Shown in pieces: positions 20,223-30,572 of a stretch of DNA of 64,000 nt. The notes beneath the pieces were generated by a model. The model saw nothing but the letters and a program-made list of their open reading frames with translations, was not told the origin of the DNA and did not search any database. Position numbers and translations under genes: made by a program. The stretch is from Argyresthia goedartella (Eukaryota > Arthropoda > Insecta > Lepidoptera > Argyresthiidae), in the NCBI GenBank assembly GCA_949825045.1, contig OX463827.1, positions 2,626,501 through 2,690,500 of the forward strand, read 5' to 3'. The first letter of the stretch is position 1. Each line of letters begins with the position of its first letter.

Positions 20223-22333
20223 CCAAAAGCCCTTCTCAGGGCTATAGTGCCAGTGACATTGTGCGAGTTTGTGCTAGTGATAGTGACGATGTCGTGAATT
20301 TGAACAGCCCGCCGCTGGGTGAAACCCCGCGTCGGCGCCGCGCGCAGCGATCGGCATCACTGGAAGGCCTGCTCCCTATCTCCACGTCGACGGAGTACGG
20401 GTCGCCCGTGGTGCGGCGTCCTGTGTCCCCGAGGGCAGAGCTTGAGCTGGACGAATTATATTTAATTCGGGCCGCTCAAGCCAACCTGTTTTCGGCGGGC
20501 CTACTTCGTGCCATGGAGGCATACGTCGCCGCAAGCCGCGCTGCCCTGTCGGGCAAGCCCACGGCTTGTATCAACGCCGAGCTCCTCGACGCACAATTAG
20601 TGGAGCAGGCAAAAACGCGGCCTTTGGTGCTGCCACCAACCCGCGGGACGAGGCGCCCGCGTAGCGAAAGCCCGAGCGACGAGCTGCGTCTCCGAGGAGA
20701 TGGAAAGCGAGTCCAGCTTGCGGACTCGCCGACCCCGCCACCGACGAACCAGCCGCCGCCGAGGAAGACGGGCCTCGACATGCCGTCGCTGTCGCCCTGG
20801 ACGGGCGCGCTTCAGGCACCCGCCCCCGCCCCTGGACTGTCCGCCGCCGCGAGTGACTATGAGAGTGCTTCAACTCAAACAGGTACGAGTGTTTTACCTA
20901 ATAAGTGCTCTCCTACAGTGTCGTTTGCCGCGGCGGCCGCGACCGCATCCACCGTGTCTGGGGCACCGCGCCCCAGCACCGCGTCCCCCCCCCGTTCAGT
21001 AAGGCACCCGGTGCCGCCAACCGCGCGTCCACCCGCCCCGTCGGCGACCACGTCGCGAGTGCCCGCCCGCCCCACGCGCTATAATACGCCCGCGATAGTG
21101 CCCGCCCGCCCTACGCGCCCCGCCGCTGCGCCTGCGAACCCGCACGCCTCCGCACCCGCGAAAGGGCACGCCCGCCCAATGCCGCCCGCCCGCCCAACGC
21201 CGCCTGCCACTGCCGCCGGCCAAACCGCAGCCGCGATTGCCACCGCCACCGCCGCCCCGTCGGGAGGCGCTGCGCCACAGCAGCCCCGCCAGCCGCGCTA
21301 TCCGCCCCTTATTGTGGAGGTCCTACCCAACTGGGCCGACCACTTCAGGGCGATAGCCAGCGAGCTCGGCCGGGCTCCCAGCGCGCGCGCCTACCAAAAG
21401 GGTGTGCGCTTCACCCCCACGGCCGACGACGAGTACCGGCTTGTACAGCGCTATCTGTGCAGGCTGGAGAAGGACCACGGAGTTCGGTGGTTCTCTTACT
21501 CGCTGCCGGCCGACAAGACCCAGAAGGTGGCGATCCGCGGGCTGCCTTCAAACACCACGCCGGAAGAGATCGTCGCGGCACTTGCGGAACTCGGTGTGGA
21601 GGCCGAGTACTGCAAGCAGATCCGGGCGCGCAAGGGGCGCCCCGGTTGCATCTTCTTCGCCAGCCAGAAGAAGAATCCCGACCGTGCCCCCGGCGCTGTG
21701 TACGAGATCACGGAGCTCTTGTACATGCCGGGGGTGAAGATCGAGGCCTGGCGCTCGAAGCAGGGCCCGGCCCAGTGCCACAGGTGCCAGCAATTCCGGC
21801 ACTCGTCGCATATGTGCCACCGCCCCCTAGCGTGCGTACGTTGCGGCGGTCCCCACTCGGCGCGGGAATGCCCCCGCCCGAAAGACCAGCCGCCGACGTG
21901 CGCCAACTGCGGTGGACCGCACACGGCAAATAATGCGACGTGCCCCGTGTTCCACCAGGAGGCGCGGAACAAGAAGGCCGGCACTGTGGCGTTGACTAAT
22001 GCGCCTGGGCCCAAGAAGATGCAGCCCCCCCCTCCGCCACGTCCTGATCTGCAGGAAGAAACGGCGCCCGCCTCGCTTATGGCGCAAGCGAACGACGGAG
22101 TCCCCAGGCAGAAGACGAAGCGGGGGGGGAAGAAGAAGAAGGCGACGGCTCCACCTGCCGCCGGCGCCGCGGCGGCTACTCTCGCCGCTAGCGAGACTGC
22201 GGCCGCCGCTGGCGCCGCCACTCCGGCTGCGGCGATAGGGCAGCAGGACTTGGGGCACCTCACAGCCCTGCTCGCCCTCCTCAGCGACCCCACTGCCCTG
22301 GGCAGACTCACCGCTCTGCTCCGCAATGCATGA
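20213..22333 (+). CDS. Jockey copy B ORF1 (gag-like nucleic-acid-binding protein)
   Basis: Open for 706 codons from ATG (MDEPKSPSQGYSASD). The N-terminal half is Ser/Pro/Arg-rich, with an Ala/Pro low-complexity region around residues 240-360 containing VPARPTRPAAAPA-type repeats. A conserved block (VRWFSYSLPADKTQKVAIRGLP) is typical of insect Jockey ORF1 ahead of the knuckles. Three CCHC-like zinc knuckles follow (CHRCQQFRHSSHMC, CVRCGGPHSAREC, CANCGGPHTANNATC) near residues 522-582. A Lys-rich stretch (KRGGKKKKATAPP) and an Ala-rich tail end the protein. The role is expected to be RNA binding and nuclear targeting of the element RNA. Its stop overlaps the ORF2 start by 8 bases. Confidence 0.88.
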   Translation: MDEPKSPSQGYSASDIVRVCASDSDDVVNLNSPPLGETPRRRRAQRSASLEGLLPISTSTEYGSPVVRRPVSPRAELELDELYLIRAAQANLFSAGLLRAMEAYVAASRAALSGKPTACINAELLDAQLVEQAKTRPLVLPPTRGTRRPRSESPSDELRLRGDGKRVQLADSPTPPPTNQPPPRKTGLDMPSLSPWTGALQAPAPAPGLSAAASDYESASTQTGTSVLPNKCSPTVSFAAAAATASTVSGAPRPSTASPPRSVRHPVPPTARPPAPSATTSRVPARPTRYNTPAIVPARPTRPAAAPANPHASAPAKGHARPMPPARPTPPATAAGQTAAAIATATAAPSGGAAPQQPRQPRYPPLIVEVLPNWADHFRAIASELGRAPSARAYQKGVRFTPTADDEYRLVQRYLCRLEKDHGVRWFSYSLPADKTQKVAIRGLPSNTTPEEIVAALAELGVEAEYCKQIRARKGRPGCIFFASQKKNPDRAPGAVYEITELLYMPGVKIEAWRSKQGPAQCHRCQQFRHSSHMCHRPLACVRCGGPHSARECPRPKDQPPTCANCGGPHTANNATCPVFHQEARNKKAGTVALTNAPGPKKMQPPPPPRPDLQEETAPASLMAQANDGVPRQKTKRGGKKKKATAPPAAGAAAATLAASETAAAAGAATPAAAIGQQDLGHLTALLALLSDPTALGRLTALLRNA

Positions 22334-24974
22334 GCCGCTCAGGGTCGTCCACTGGAACGCGCAGTCGCTGACAGGGAAGAAGCGGCTGCTCCACGTGTTC
22401 CTGAGGGACTACCGCGTCGACGTGATGCTCATCAGCGAGACATTCCTAGCCGGAAGCGACAAGCTGTCGCTGCCCGGTTACTTCGTCTACCGCAAGGACG
22501 AGAAGTCCACCAGCGGCCGGGCCTTTCGAGGCTTGGCAGTCATCGTCGGCAGGAAGATCGTCCACCAGCTCGTTGACGCCCAGGAGTATACATCCCTGTA
22601 TGCTTTGGGCGTCGACCTCCAGGTCGCCGGCCAGGTGCTGCGACTCTACGCCGCCTACAAGCCCCCCAGTACACCAATCCGCACCGCCGAGCTACGGGGG
22701 TTGCTACAGTCGCCGCATCCGACACTCGTCGCTGGCGACCTCAACGCCAAGCACACCGTCTGGAACTCCACCAGGGTGTGCCCAGCTGGACGCGCCATCC
22801 TTGCCGACTCCGTGAGCCACAACTACGATGTCATCGGTCCCGACGAGCCCACCCACTTCGATACGCGGGCCGGTTGGGACACCATCGACGTCGTAGTCGT
22901 CAGAGGTCTCCGGACTCCGCCGAGCCAGGGGGTTCTCCCTGACCTCCCATCGGACCACAGGCCAGTACTTCTCGTCCTGGCGGACCTGCCTACCCGGGTC
23001 TCTCCGCCAGCATCACGCCGACGATACCAGTGGGGCGCCTTCACCGCCGCCCTCGACCAGTCTTCGACCACATGTCCAGTCAACCAGCCGGAAGACGTTG
23101 ACCGCCTGGCATCGCTGCTAACCACCCAGATCCGAGACGCGCTCGACCTATCATCGCACACCGTAGCTCGCGGGGGGAAGCCCAATCCTCTTCCTGCTGA
23201 GCTACGCGCACTCATCTGCGATAAGCGCGCTCTCCGGAAGCAGTGGCAGCAAACCCGCTGCCCAACGATGAAGACCAGGCTCAACGCCATGACGGCAGAG
23301 CTGAAGCGCCGACTTGATCTCCACGCCGAAGAATCTTGGGAACGCCACGTCGAGTCCATGGGCGACCACGTCCCCTCCGTGCATCGCCTATGCCGGGATT
23401 TGTCGACTACTCCAACTCCCGTCCGACCAATCCTGGGCAGCGACGGCCTACCAAGATTTCGAGCCCAAGACCGTGCAGAGATCTTCGCCGAATGCCTCGA
23501 GAAGCAGTTCAAGCCGAACCCTACGGATGATGTGGAGCACGTCGCAGCAGTCGAGAAACACCTGCGAGAGTACTTCGCCTCGCCGATAGCTCCCGAAGAG
23601 GACCCAACCGTCGTCACGCCCGGCCAGATCATGCGTGCATTCAGACGTACCAAGCCCAGGAAAGCCCCGGGCGCAGACCGCATACCTAACATGGCGCTGC
23701 TACATTTGCCGCCACGTACTGTGGCGGCCGTTACGCGCCTGTTTAACGGTATCTTGCGCACGGGCCACTTCCCAACCCAATGGAAGGAGGGCTTGGTCAT
23801 CATGTTGCCCAAGCCGGGCAAGGACTCCAAGCTGCCTGAGAGCTATCGGCCGATAACTCTACTGAGTACCATCTCAAAGGTGTTTGAGAAACTCCTGCTG
23901 GCGAAGCTACTGCCCCACATCCAGCCGCGCCCGGAACAGTTCGGCTTCAGGCCCGAGCATTCTACGACGCTTCAGCTCACCAGAGTACTGAATGACATGA
24001 CGGTTTGTTTAAACAAGAAGGAATACACTGTCGCAGTACTCCTGGACATGGAGAAGGCGTTTGACAGAGTATGGCACGAGGGGTTGCTGTACAAATTGTC
24101 TACGTCTCCAGCCCCAAGAAGACTGGTCCAGATCATCGCCTCCTTCCTGAAGAATCGCCGCTTCCGAGTGATGGTGGAAGACGCCGTCTCCGAGGAACAC
24201 CCCGTTGCAGCCGGCGTCCCTCAGGGATCCTGCCTGTCTCCAGTCTGTTACTCCCAATATACGGACGACATCCCCGTCGGGCCGGGTGCCCAGCTGGCAC
24301 TCTTCGCCGACGACGCTGCCTACTACGCGTCGTCGATCCAGGCACGGCACGCTGCCGTCAAACTGCAGCGCACCCTGGACATCTTGCCCGACTGGCTCGC
24401 CAAGTGGCGGTTGTCCGTCAACGTTGGGAAGACGCAGGCGCTCATCACAGGCCAGTCCCCCCTTCCACCACCACTCCAGCTCCAAGGACAGGACATCGCG
24501 TGGTCTCCGCAGGTGAAGTACCTGGGAGTGACCATCGATCGCCGGCTCACCATGAAGCAACATGTCGACAACGTCGTCAACCAGGTCAAGGTGGCACGCG
24601 CCAAGCTGCGTCCACTTCTCGACTCCAGCCTCCCTCTGAGGGCGAAGCTCGGGATCTACAAGTGCTACGTGAGATCCCGCCTCACCTACGCGGCCCCGGC
24701 ATGGTACGCCCTGTGCTCGGAGACGAACAAACGGAGACTCCGAGCCCAAGAGAACCTCTCTTTGCGTTCCATCGTCGACGCCCCCCGCTACGTGAGGAAT
24801 GCGACGATCCAGAGGGACCTCAGATGGGAACCAGTGGACCAGTTTGTCCAGAGGCTGACGAAGGGCATGTTCGCGCGTGCGGATAGCTCTCAACATCCGC
24901 ATATCCGCGACATTGCGCCGTACCACGCGCGCCCGCCCAACCGCCGCCGCCTGCCACGCGACCTGGTTGCCTAG
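22326..24974 (+). CDS. Jockey copy B ORF2 (AP-like endonuclease and reverse transcriptase)
   Basis: Open for 882 codons. The endonuclease domain occupies roughly residues 5-225, with WNAQSL, LISETFL, GDLNAKHTVWNS and SDHRP, the catalytic-type motifs of AP-like endonucleases. Reverse transcriptase follows (KAPGADRIPN, LPKPGKDSKLPESYRPI, QFGFRPEHSTTLQL, DMEKAFDRVWH, GVPQGSCLSP, FADDAAYYAS). The C-terminus has YKCYVRSRLTYAAPAWYALC, characteristic of the Jockey clade, and there is no RNase H. The protein nicks the target and copies element RNA into it. The start codon overlaps the ORF1 stop as ATGCATGA, suggesting termination-reinitiation. No stops are present, so this copy could supply activity. 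Confidence 0.93.
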   Translation: MHEPLRVVHWNAQSLTGKKRLLHVFLRDYRVDVMLISETFLAGSDKLSLPGYFVYRKDEKSTSGRAFRGLAVIVGRKIVHQLVDAQEYTSLYALGVDLQVAGQVLRLYAAYKPPSTPIRTAELRGLLQSPHPTLVAGDLNAKHTVWNSTRVCPAGRAILADSVSHNYDVIGPDEPTHFDTRAGWDTIDVVVVRGLRTPPSQGVLPDLPSDHRPVLLVLADLPTRVSPPASRRRYQWGAFTAALDQSSTTCPVNQPEDVDRLASLLTTQIRDALDLSSHTVARGGKPNPLPAELRALICDKRALRKQWQQTRCPTMKTRLNAMTAELKRRLDLHAEESWERHVESMGDHVPSVHRLCRDLSTTPTPVRPILGSDGLPRFRAQDRAEIFAECLEKQFKPNPTDDVEHVAAVEKHLREYFASPIAPEEDPTVVTPGQIMRAFRRTKPRKAPGADRIPNMALLHLPPRTVAAVTRLFNGILRTGHFPTQWKEGLVIMLPKPGKDSKLPESYRPITLLSTISKVFEKLLLAKLLPHIQPRPEQFGFRPEHSTTLQLTRVLNDMTVCLNKKEYTVAVLLDMEKAFDRVWHEGLLYKLSTSPAPRRLVQIIASFLKNRRFRVMVEDAVSEEHPVAAGVPQGSCLSPVCYSQYTDDIPVGPGAQLALFADDAAYYASSIQARHAAVKLQRTLDILPDWLAKWRLSVNVGKTQALITGQSPLPPPLQLQGQDIAWSPQVKYLGVTIDRRLTMKQHVDNVVNQVKVARAKLRPLLDSSLPLRAKLGIYKCYVRSRLTYAAPAWYALCSETNKRRLRAQENLSLRSIVDAPRYVRNATIQRDLRWEPVDQFVQRLTKGMFARADSSQHPHIRDIAPYHARPPNRRRLPRDLVA

Positions 24975-25228
24975 CCGGCGATCATCCAATGGAACACCCC
25001 TCGTGAGAAGATCTCCACCGCCCGCGAGGGCCCCCCGATGACCTGTCCATAGGAGTGGACAGAGGCGCTTCTTCAGGAAGAGATCCGATGATCTGACCCT
25101 GACTCCCCACGCCCCAGAATGGGTGCGTGAGATGATTTCTTGATCGTTACTGTGACTTCTACTGGTAAATACTTCTATTTTTTGATGCCCTTTGCGGGGC
25201 TAATAAATGTTGGCTAATTTGTAATTAA

Positions 25229-25328
25229 GTCTCAGTTTCGATAGATGGCGCTGTGCATCGGCTGCATCGCGCTATGGTTTGTTTCGCCGTAGAATCTTTA
25301 GGGAGTTAATTGATTTTTGTTAGAAACT
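25229..25328 (+). other. spacer between Jockey copies B and C with a UTR-like remnant
   Basis: The 25241-25290 part (gatggcgctgtgcatcggct, gctatggtttgtttcgcc) resembles the Jockey 5' UTR at 16676-16725 but is diverged, suggesting an older UTR fragment. TTGTTAGAAACT at 25317-25328 is the left target duplication of copy C. Confidence 0.5.
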
Positions 25329-25544
25329 GGATTGTTTCGACCGTCGCGCACACGGATCTCCGCTTCGCCGTCCCGCTGCAGTTCACCCGCCGCTTCGTGC
25401 GAAGCGGACGTGTGTAACACGCGCCCGTGCGCGCCGCGATCGCGATACCCGCGCCGCGAGTGTTCACGGAGGGGATTATCACATCGGGACGGACGCCGGC
25501 TCTGCCTAAGGTCGTGCCTGGTGTGTAACCCTTTCGTGACGCCA

Positions 25545-25575
25545 GCTCGTCCATAGCCCGCCGCTATGGACGAGC
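25545..25575 (+). promoter_or_regulatory. hairpin enclosing the ORF1 start codon (copy C)
   Basis: Identical 12-base arms and 7-base loop as in copy B, with the ATG at 25566-25568 in the 3' arm. Confidence 0.6.
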
Positions 25576-27757
25576 CCAAAAGCCCTTCTCAGGGCTATAG
25601 TGCCAGTGACATTGTGCGAGTTAGTGAAAGTGAAAGTGACGATGCCGTGAAAGTGAACAGCCCGCCGCTGGGTGAAACCCCGCGTCGGCGCCGCGCGCAG
25701 AGATCAGCATCACTGGAAGGCCTGCTCCCTATCTCCACGTCGACGGAGTACGGGTCGCCCGTGGTGCGGCGTCCTGTGTCCCCGAGGGCAGAGCTTGAGC
25801 TGGACGAATTATATTTAATTCGGGCCGCTCAAGCCAACCTGTTTTCGGCGGGCCTTCTTCGTGCCATGGAGGCATACGTCGCCGCAAGCCGCGCTGCCCT
25901 GTCGGGCAAGCCCACGGCTTGTATCGGCGCCGAGCTCCTCGACGCGCAATTAGTGGAGCAGGCGAAAATGCAGCCTTTGGTGCTGCCACCAACCCGCGGG
26001 ACGAGGCGCCCGCGTAGCGAAAGCCCGAGTGACGAGCTGCTTTCCATCTCCGAGGAGATGGAAAGCGAGTCCAGCTTGCGGACTCGCCGACCCCGCCACC
26101 GACGAACCAGCCGCCGCCGAGGAAGACGGGCCTCGACATGCCGTCGCTGTCGCCCTGGACGGGCGCGCTTCAGGCACCCGCCCCCGCCCCTGGACTGTCC
26201 GCCGCCGCGAGTGACTATGAGAGTACTTCTACACAAACAGGTACGAGTGTTTTACCTAATAAGTGCTCTCCTACAGTGTCGTTTGCCGCGGCGGCCGCGA
26301 CCGCATCCACCGTGTCTGGGGCACCGCGCCCCAGCACCGCGTCCCCCCCCCGTTCAGTGAGGCACCCGGTGCCGCCAACCGCGCGTCCGCCCGCCCCGTC
26401 GGCGACCACGTCGCGAGTGCCCGCCCGCCCCACGCGCTCCGCCGCAGCGCCCGCGATAGTGCCCGCCCGCCCTACGCGCCCCGCCGCCGCACCCGCGAAC
26501 CCGCCCACCGCCGCGACTGTGCCCGCCCGCCCTACGCGCCCCGCCGCTGCGCCTGCGAACCCGCACGCCTCCGCGCCCGCGAAAGGGCCCGCCCGCCCAA
26601 TGCCGCCCGCCCGCCCAACGCCGCCTGCCACTGCCGCCGGCCAAACCGCAGCCGCGATTGCCACCGCCACCGCCGCCCCGTCGGGAGGCGCTGCGCCACA
26701 GCAGCCCCGCCAGCCGCGCTATCCGCCCCTTATTGTGGAGGTCCTACCCAACTGGGCCGACCACTTCAGGGCGATAGCCAGCGAGCTCGGCCGGGCTCCC
26801 AGCGCGCGCGCCTACCAAAAGGGTGTGCGCTTCACCCCCACGGCCGACGACGAGTACCGGCTTGTACAGCGCTATCTGTGCAGGCTGGAGAAGGACCACG
26901 GAGTTCGGTGGTTCTCTTACTCGCTGCCGGCCGACAAGACCCAGAAGGTGGCGATCCGCGGGCTGCCTTCAAACACTACGCCGGAAGAGATCGTCGCGGC
27001 ACTTGCGGAACTCGGTGTGGAGGCCGAGTACTGCAAGCAGATCCGGGCGCGCAAGGGGCGCCCCGGTTGCATCTTCTTCGCCAGCCTGAAGAAGAATCCC
27101 GACCGTGCCCCCGGCGCTGTGTACGAGATCACGGAGCTCTTGTACATGCCGGGGGTGAAGATCGAGGCCTGGCGCTCGAAGCAGGGCCCGGCCCAGTGCC
27201 ACAGGTGCCAGCAATTTCGGCACTCGTCGCATATGTGCCACCGCCCCCTAGCGTGCGTACGTTGCGGCGGTCCCCACTCGGCGCGGGAATGCCCCCGCCC
27301 GAAAGACCAGCCGCCGACGTGCGCCAACTGCGGTGGACCGCACACGGCAAATAATGCGACGTGCCCCGTGTTCCGCCAGGAGGCGCGGAACAAGAAGGCC
27401 GGCACCGTGGCGCTCACCAACGCGCCCGGGCCCAAGAAGGTGCAGCCTCCCCCTCTGCCTCGTCCCGATCTGCAGGAACCAACGGCGCCCGCCTCGCTTA
27501 TGGCGCAGGCGAACGACGCAGCCCCCAGGCAGAAGACGAAGCGGGGGGGGAAGAAGAAGAAGAAGGCGACGGCTCCACCTGCCGCCGGCGCCGCGGCGGC
27601 TACTCTCGCCGCCAGCGAGACTGCGGCCGCCGCTGGCGCCGCCACTCCGGCTGCGGCGATAGGGCAGCAGGACTTGGGACACCTCACAGCCCTGCTCGCC
27701 CTCCTCAGCGACCCCACTGCCCTGGGCAGACTCACCGCTCTGCTCCGCAATGCATGA
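25566..27757 (+). pseudogene. Jockey copy C ORF1, frameshifted
   Basis: The first about 158 codons from 25566 match copy B's ORF1. Near 26040, C reads gctgctttccatctccgagg where B reads gctgcgtctccgagg, a net 5-base difference. The N-terminal frame then runs to 26360 as a shifted Arg-rich tail. The rest of ORF1, with the three zinc knuckles, continues in the frame open from 26138 to 27757. C also has one more copy of the VPARPTRPAAAPA repeat than B. Either C gained or B lost 5 bases. The long B frame suggests B is the working form. Confidence 0.8.
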
Positions 27758-30398
27758 GCCGCTCAGGGTCGTCCACTGGAACGCGCAGTCACTGACAGGG
27801 AAGAAGCGGCTGCTCCACGTGTTCCTGAGGGACTACCGCGTCGACGTGATGCTCATCAGCGAGACATTCCTAGCCGGAAGCGACAAGCTGTCGCTGCCCG
27901 GCTACTTCGTCTATCGCAAGGACGAGAAGTCCACCAGCGGCCGGGCCTTTCGAGGCTTGGCAGTCATCGTCGGCAGGAAGATCGTCCACCAGCTCGTTGA
28001 CGCCCAGGAGTATACATCCCTGTATGCTTTGGGCGTCGACCTCCAGGTCGCCGGCCAGGTGCTGCGACTCTACGCCGCCTACAAGCCCCCCAGTACACCA
28101 ATCCGCACCGCCGAGCTACGGGGGTTGCTACAGTCGCCGCATCCGACACTCGTCGCTGGCGACCTCAACGCCAAGCACACCGTCTGGAACTCCACCAGGG
28201 TGTGCCCAGCTGGACGCGCCATCCTTGCTGACTCCGTGAGCCACAACTACGATGTCATCGGTCCCGACGAGCCCACCCACTTCGATTCGCGGGCCGGTTG
28301 GGACACCATCGACGTCGCAGTCGTCAGAGGTCTCCGGACTCCGCCGAGCCAGGAGGTTCTCCCTGACCTCCCATCGGACCACAGGCCAGTACTTCTCGTC
28401 CTGGCGGACCTGCCCACCCGGGTCTCTCCGCCAGCATCACGCCGACGCTACCAGTGGGGCGCCTTCACCGCCGCCCTCGACCAGTCTTCGACGACATGTC
28501 CAGTCAACCAGCCGGAAGACGTTGACCGCCTGGCATCGCTGCTAACAACCCAGATCCGAGACGCGCTCGACCTATCATCGCACACCGTAGCTCGCGGGGG
28601 GAAGCCCAATCCTCTTCCTGCTGAGCTACGCGCACTCATCCGCGATAAGCGCGCTCTCCGGAAGCAGTGGCAGCAAACCCGCTGCCCAACGATGAAGACC
28701 AGGCTCAACGCCATGACGGCAGAGCTGAAGCGCCGACTTGATCTCCACGCCGAAGAATCTTGGGAACGCCACGTCGAGTCCATGGGCGACCACGTCCCCT
28801 CCGTGCATCGCCTATGCCGGGATTTGTCGACTACTCCAACTCCCGTCCGACCAATCCTGGGCAGCGACGGCCTACCAAGATTTCGAGCCCAAGACCGTGC
28901 GGAGATCTTCGCCGAATGCCTCGAGAAGCAGTTCAAGCCGAACCCTACGGATGATGTGGAGCACGTCGCAGCAGTCGAGAGACACCTGCGAGAGTACTTC
29001 GCCTCGCCGATAGCTCCCGAAGAGGACCCAACCGTCGTCACGCCCGGCCAGATCATGCGTGCTTTCAGACGTACCAAGCCCAGGAAAGCCCCGGGCGCAG
29101 ACCGCATACCTAACATGGCGCTGCTACATTTGCCGCCACGTACTGTGGCGGCCGTTACGCGCCTGTTTAACGGTATCTTGCGCACGGGCCACTTCCCAAC
29201 CCAATGGAAGGAGGGCTTGGTCATCATGTTGCCCAAGCCGGGCAAGGACTCCAAGCTGCCTGAGAGCTATCGGCCGATAACTCTACTGAGTACCATCTCA
29301 AAGGTGTTTGAGAAACTCCTGCTGGCGAAGCTACTGCCCCACATCCAGCCGCGCCCAGAACAGTTCGGCTTCAGGCCCGAGCATTCTACGACGCTTCAGC
29401 TCACCAGAGTACTGAATGACATGACGGTTTGTTTAAACAAGAAGGAATACACTGTCGCAGTACTCCTGGACATGGAGAAGGCGTTTGACAGAGTATGGCA
29501 CGAGGGGTTGCTGTACAAATTGTCGACGTCTCCAGCCCCAAGAAGACTGGTCCAGATCATCGCCTCCTTCCTGAAGAATCGCCGCTTCCGAGTGATGGTG
29601 GAAGACGCCGTCTCCGAGGAACACCCCGTTGCAGCCGGCGTCCCTCAGGGGTCCTGCCTGTCTCCAGCCTGTTACTCCCAATATACGGACGACATCCCCG
29701 TCGGGCCGGGTGCCCAGCTGGCACTCTTCGCCGACGACGCTGCCTACTACGCGTCGTCGATCCAGGCACGGCACGCTGCCGTCAAACTGCAGCGCACCCT
29801 GGACATCTTGCCCGACTGGCTCGCCAAGTGGCGGTTGTCCGTCAACGTTGGGAAGACGCAGGCGCTCATCACAGGCCAGTCCCCCCTTCCACCACCACTC
29901 CAGCTCCAAGGACAGGACATCGCGTGGTCTCCGCAGGTGAAGTACCTGGGAGTGACCATCGATCGCCGGCTCACCATGAAGCAACATGTCGACAACGTCG
30001 TCAACCAGGTCAAGGTGGCACGCGCCAAGCTGCGTCCACTTCTCGACTCCAGCCTCCCTCTGAGGGCGAAGCTCGGGATCTACAAGTGCTACGTGAGATC
30101 CCGCCTCACCTACGCGGCCCCGGCATGGTACGCCCTGTGCTCGGAGACGAACAAACGGAGACTCCGAGCCCAAGAGAACCTCTCTTTGCGTACCATCGTC
30201 GACGCCCCCCGCTACGTGAGGAATGCGACGATCCAGAGGGACCTCAGATGGGAACCAGTGGACCAGTTTGTCCAGAGGCTGGCGAAGGGCATGTTCGCGC
30301 GTGCGGATAGCTCACATCATCCGCACATCCGCGACATGGCGCCGTACCACGCGCGCCCGCCCGACCGCCGCCGCCTGCCACGCGACCTGGTTGCCTAG
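27750..30398 (+). CDS. Jockey copy C ORF2 (endonuclease and reverse transcriptase)
   Basis: Open for 882 codons, the same length as copy B ORF2, with the same endonuclease (WNAQSL, LISETFL, SDHRP) and polymerase (FADDAAYYAS) motifs and the ending RLPRDLVA. Differences from B are scattered single residues. The ATGCATGA overlap with ORF1 is preserved. This copy could supply ORF2 protein even though its ORF1 is broken. Confidence 0.92.
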   Translation: MHEPLRVVHWNAQSLTGKKRLLHVFLRDYRVDVMLISETFLAGSDKLSLPGYFVYRKDEKSTSGRAFRGLAVIVGRKIVHQLVDAQEYTSLYALGVDLQVAGQVLRLYAAYKPPSTPIRTAELRGLLQSPHPTLVAGDLNAKHTVWNSTRVCPAGRAILADSVSHNYDVIGPDEPTHFDSRAGWDTIDVAVVRGLRTPPSQEVLPDLPSDHRPVLLVLADLPTRVSPPASRRRYQWGAFTAALDQSSTTCPVNQPEDVDRLASLLTTQIRDALDLSSHTVARGGKPNPLPAELRALIRDKRALRKQWQQTRCPTMKTRLNAMTAELKRRLDLHAEESWERHVESMGDHVPSVHRLCRDLSTTPTPVRPILGSDGLPRFRAQDRAEIFAECLEKQFKPNPTDDVEHVAAVERHLREYFASPIAPEEDPTVVTPGQIMRAFRRTKPRKAPGADRIPNMALLHLPPRTVAAVTRLFNGILRTGHFPTQWKEGLVIMLPKPGKDSKLPESYRPITLLSTISKVFEKLLLAKLLPHIQPRPEQFGFRPEHSTTLQLTRVLNDMTVCLNKKEYTVAVLLDMEKAFDRVWHEGLLYKLSTSPAPRRLVQIIASFLKNRRFRVMVEDAVSEEHPVAAGVPQGSCLSPACYSQYTDDIPVGPGAQLALFADDAAYYASSIQARHAAVKLQRTLDILPDWLAKWRLSVNVGKTQALITGQSPLPPPLQLQGQDIAWSPQVKYLGVTIDRRLTMKQHVDNVVNQVKVARAKLRPLLDSSLPLRAKLGIYKCYVRSRLTYAAPAWYALCSETNKRRLRAQENLSLRTIVDAPRYVRNATIQRDLRWEPVDQFVQRLAKGMFARADSSHHPHIRDMAPYHARPPDRRRLPRDLVA

Positions 30399-30572
30399 CC
30401 GGCGATCATCCAAAGGAACACCCCTCGTGAGAACATCTCCACCACCCGCGAGGGCCCCCCGATGACCTGTCCATAGGAGTGGACAGAGGCGCTTCTTCAG
30501 GAAGAGATCCGATGATCTGACCCTGACTCCCCACGCCCCAGAATGGGTGCGTGAGAAGAATGCTTGACTGAC

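Larger units (their letters stand above)
16612..25228 (+). mobile_element. Jockey-clade non-LTR retrotransposon copy B, 5' UTR split by nested copies
   Basis: Copy B consists of a 5' UTR fragment (16612-16728), an insertion (16729-19931), then the UTR remainder, ORF1, ORF2 and 3' UTR from about 19943. Copy D at 38950 has the uninterrupted UTR across this point (tttacgccacaggatgtaag), which confirms the split. Both ORFs are open. The 3' UTR ends near gccctttgcggggctaata, shared with copy D, with AATAAA near 25203. The exact 5' end and the target duplication of B were not found, so both limits are approximate. Confidence 0.8.
25329..30572 (+). mobile_element. Jockey copy C, near full-length
   Basis: The element is 5244 bp, bounded by the 12-base duplication TTGTTAGAAACT at 25317-25328 and 30573-30584. 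It starts within the 5' UTR (gtttcgaccgtcgcgc), so it is slightly 5'-truncated relative to B. ORF1 carries a frameshift. ORF2 is fully open. The 3' end is gcttgactgac with no poly(A). It is very similar to B and Y, so the insertion is recent. Confidence 0.92.

Noticed and set aside
21496..22326. Long minus-strand frames opposite Jockey ORF1 and ORF2 (also 22823-23830, 24009-24989, 26917-27750)
   Set aside because: They are shadows of GC-rich coding sequence, repeat with every Jockey copy and have no motifs of their own.
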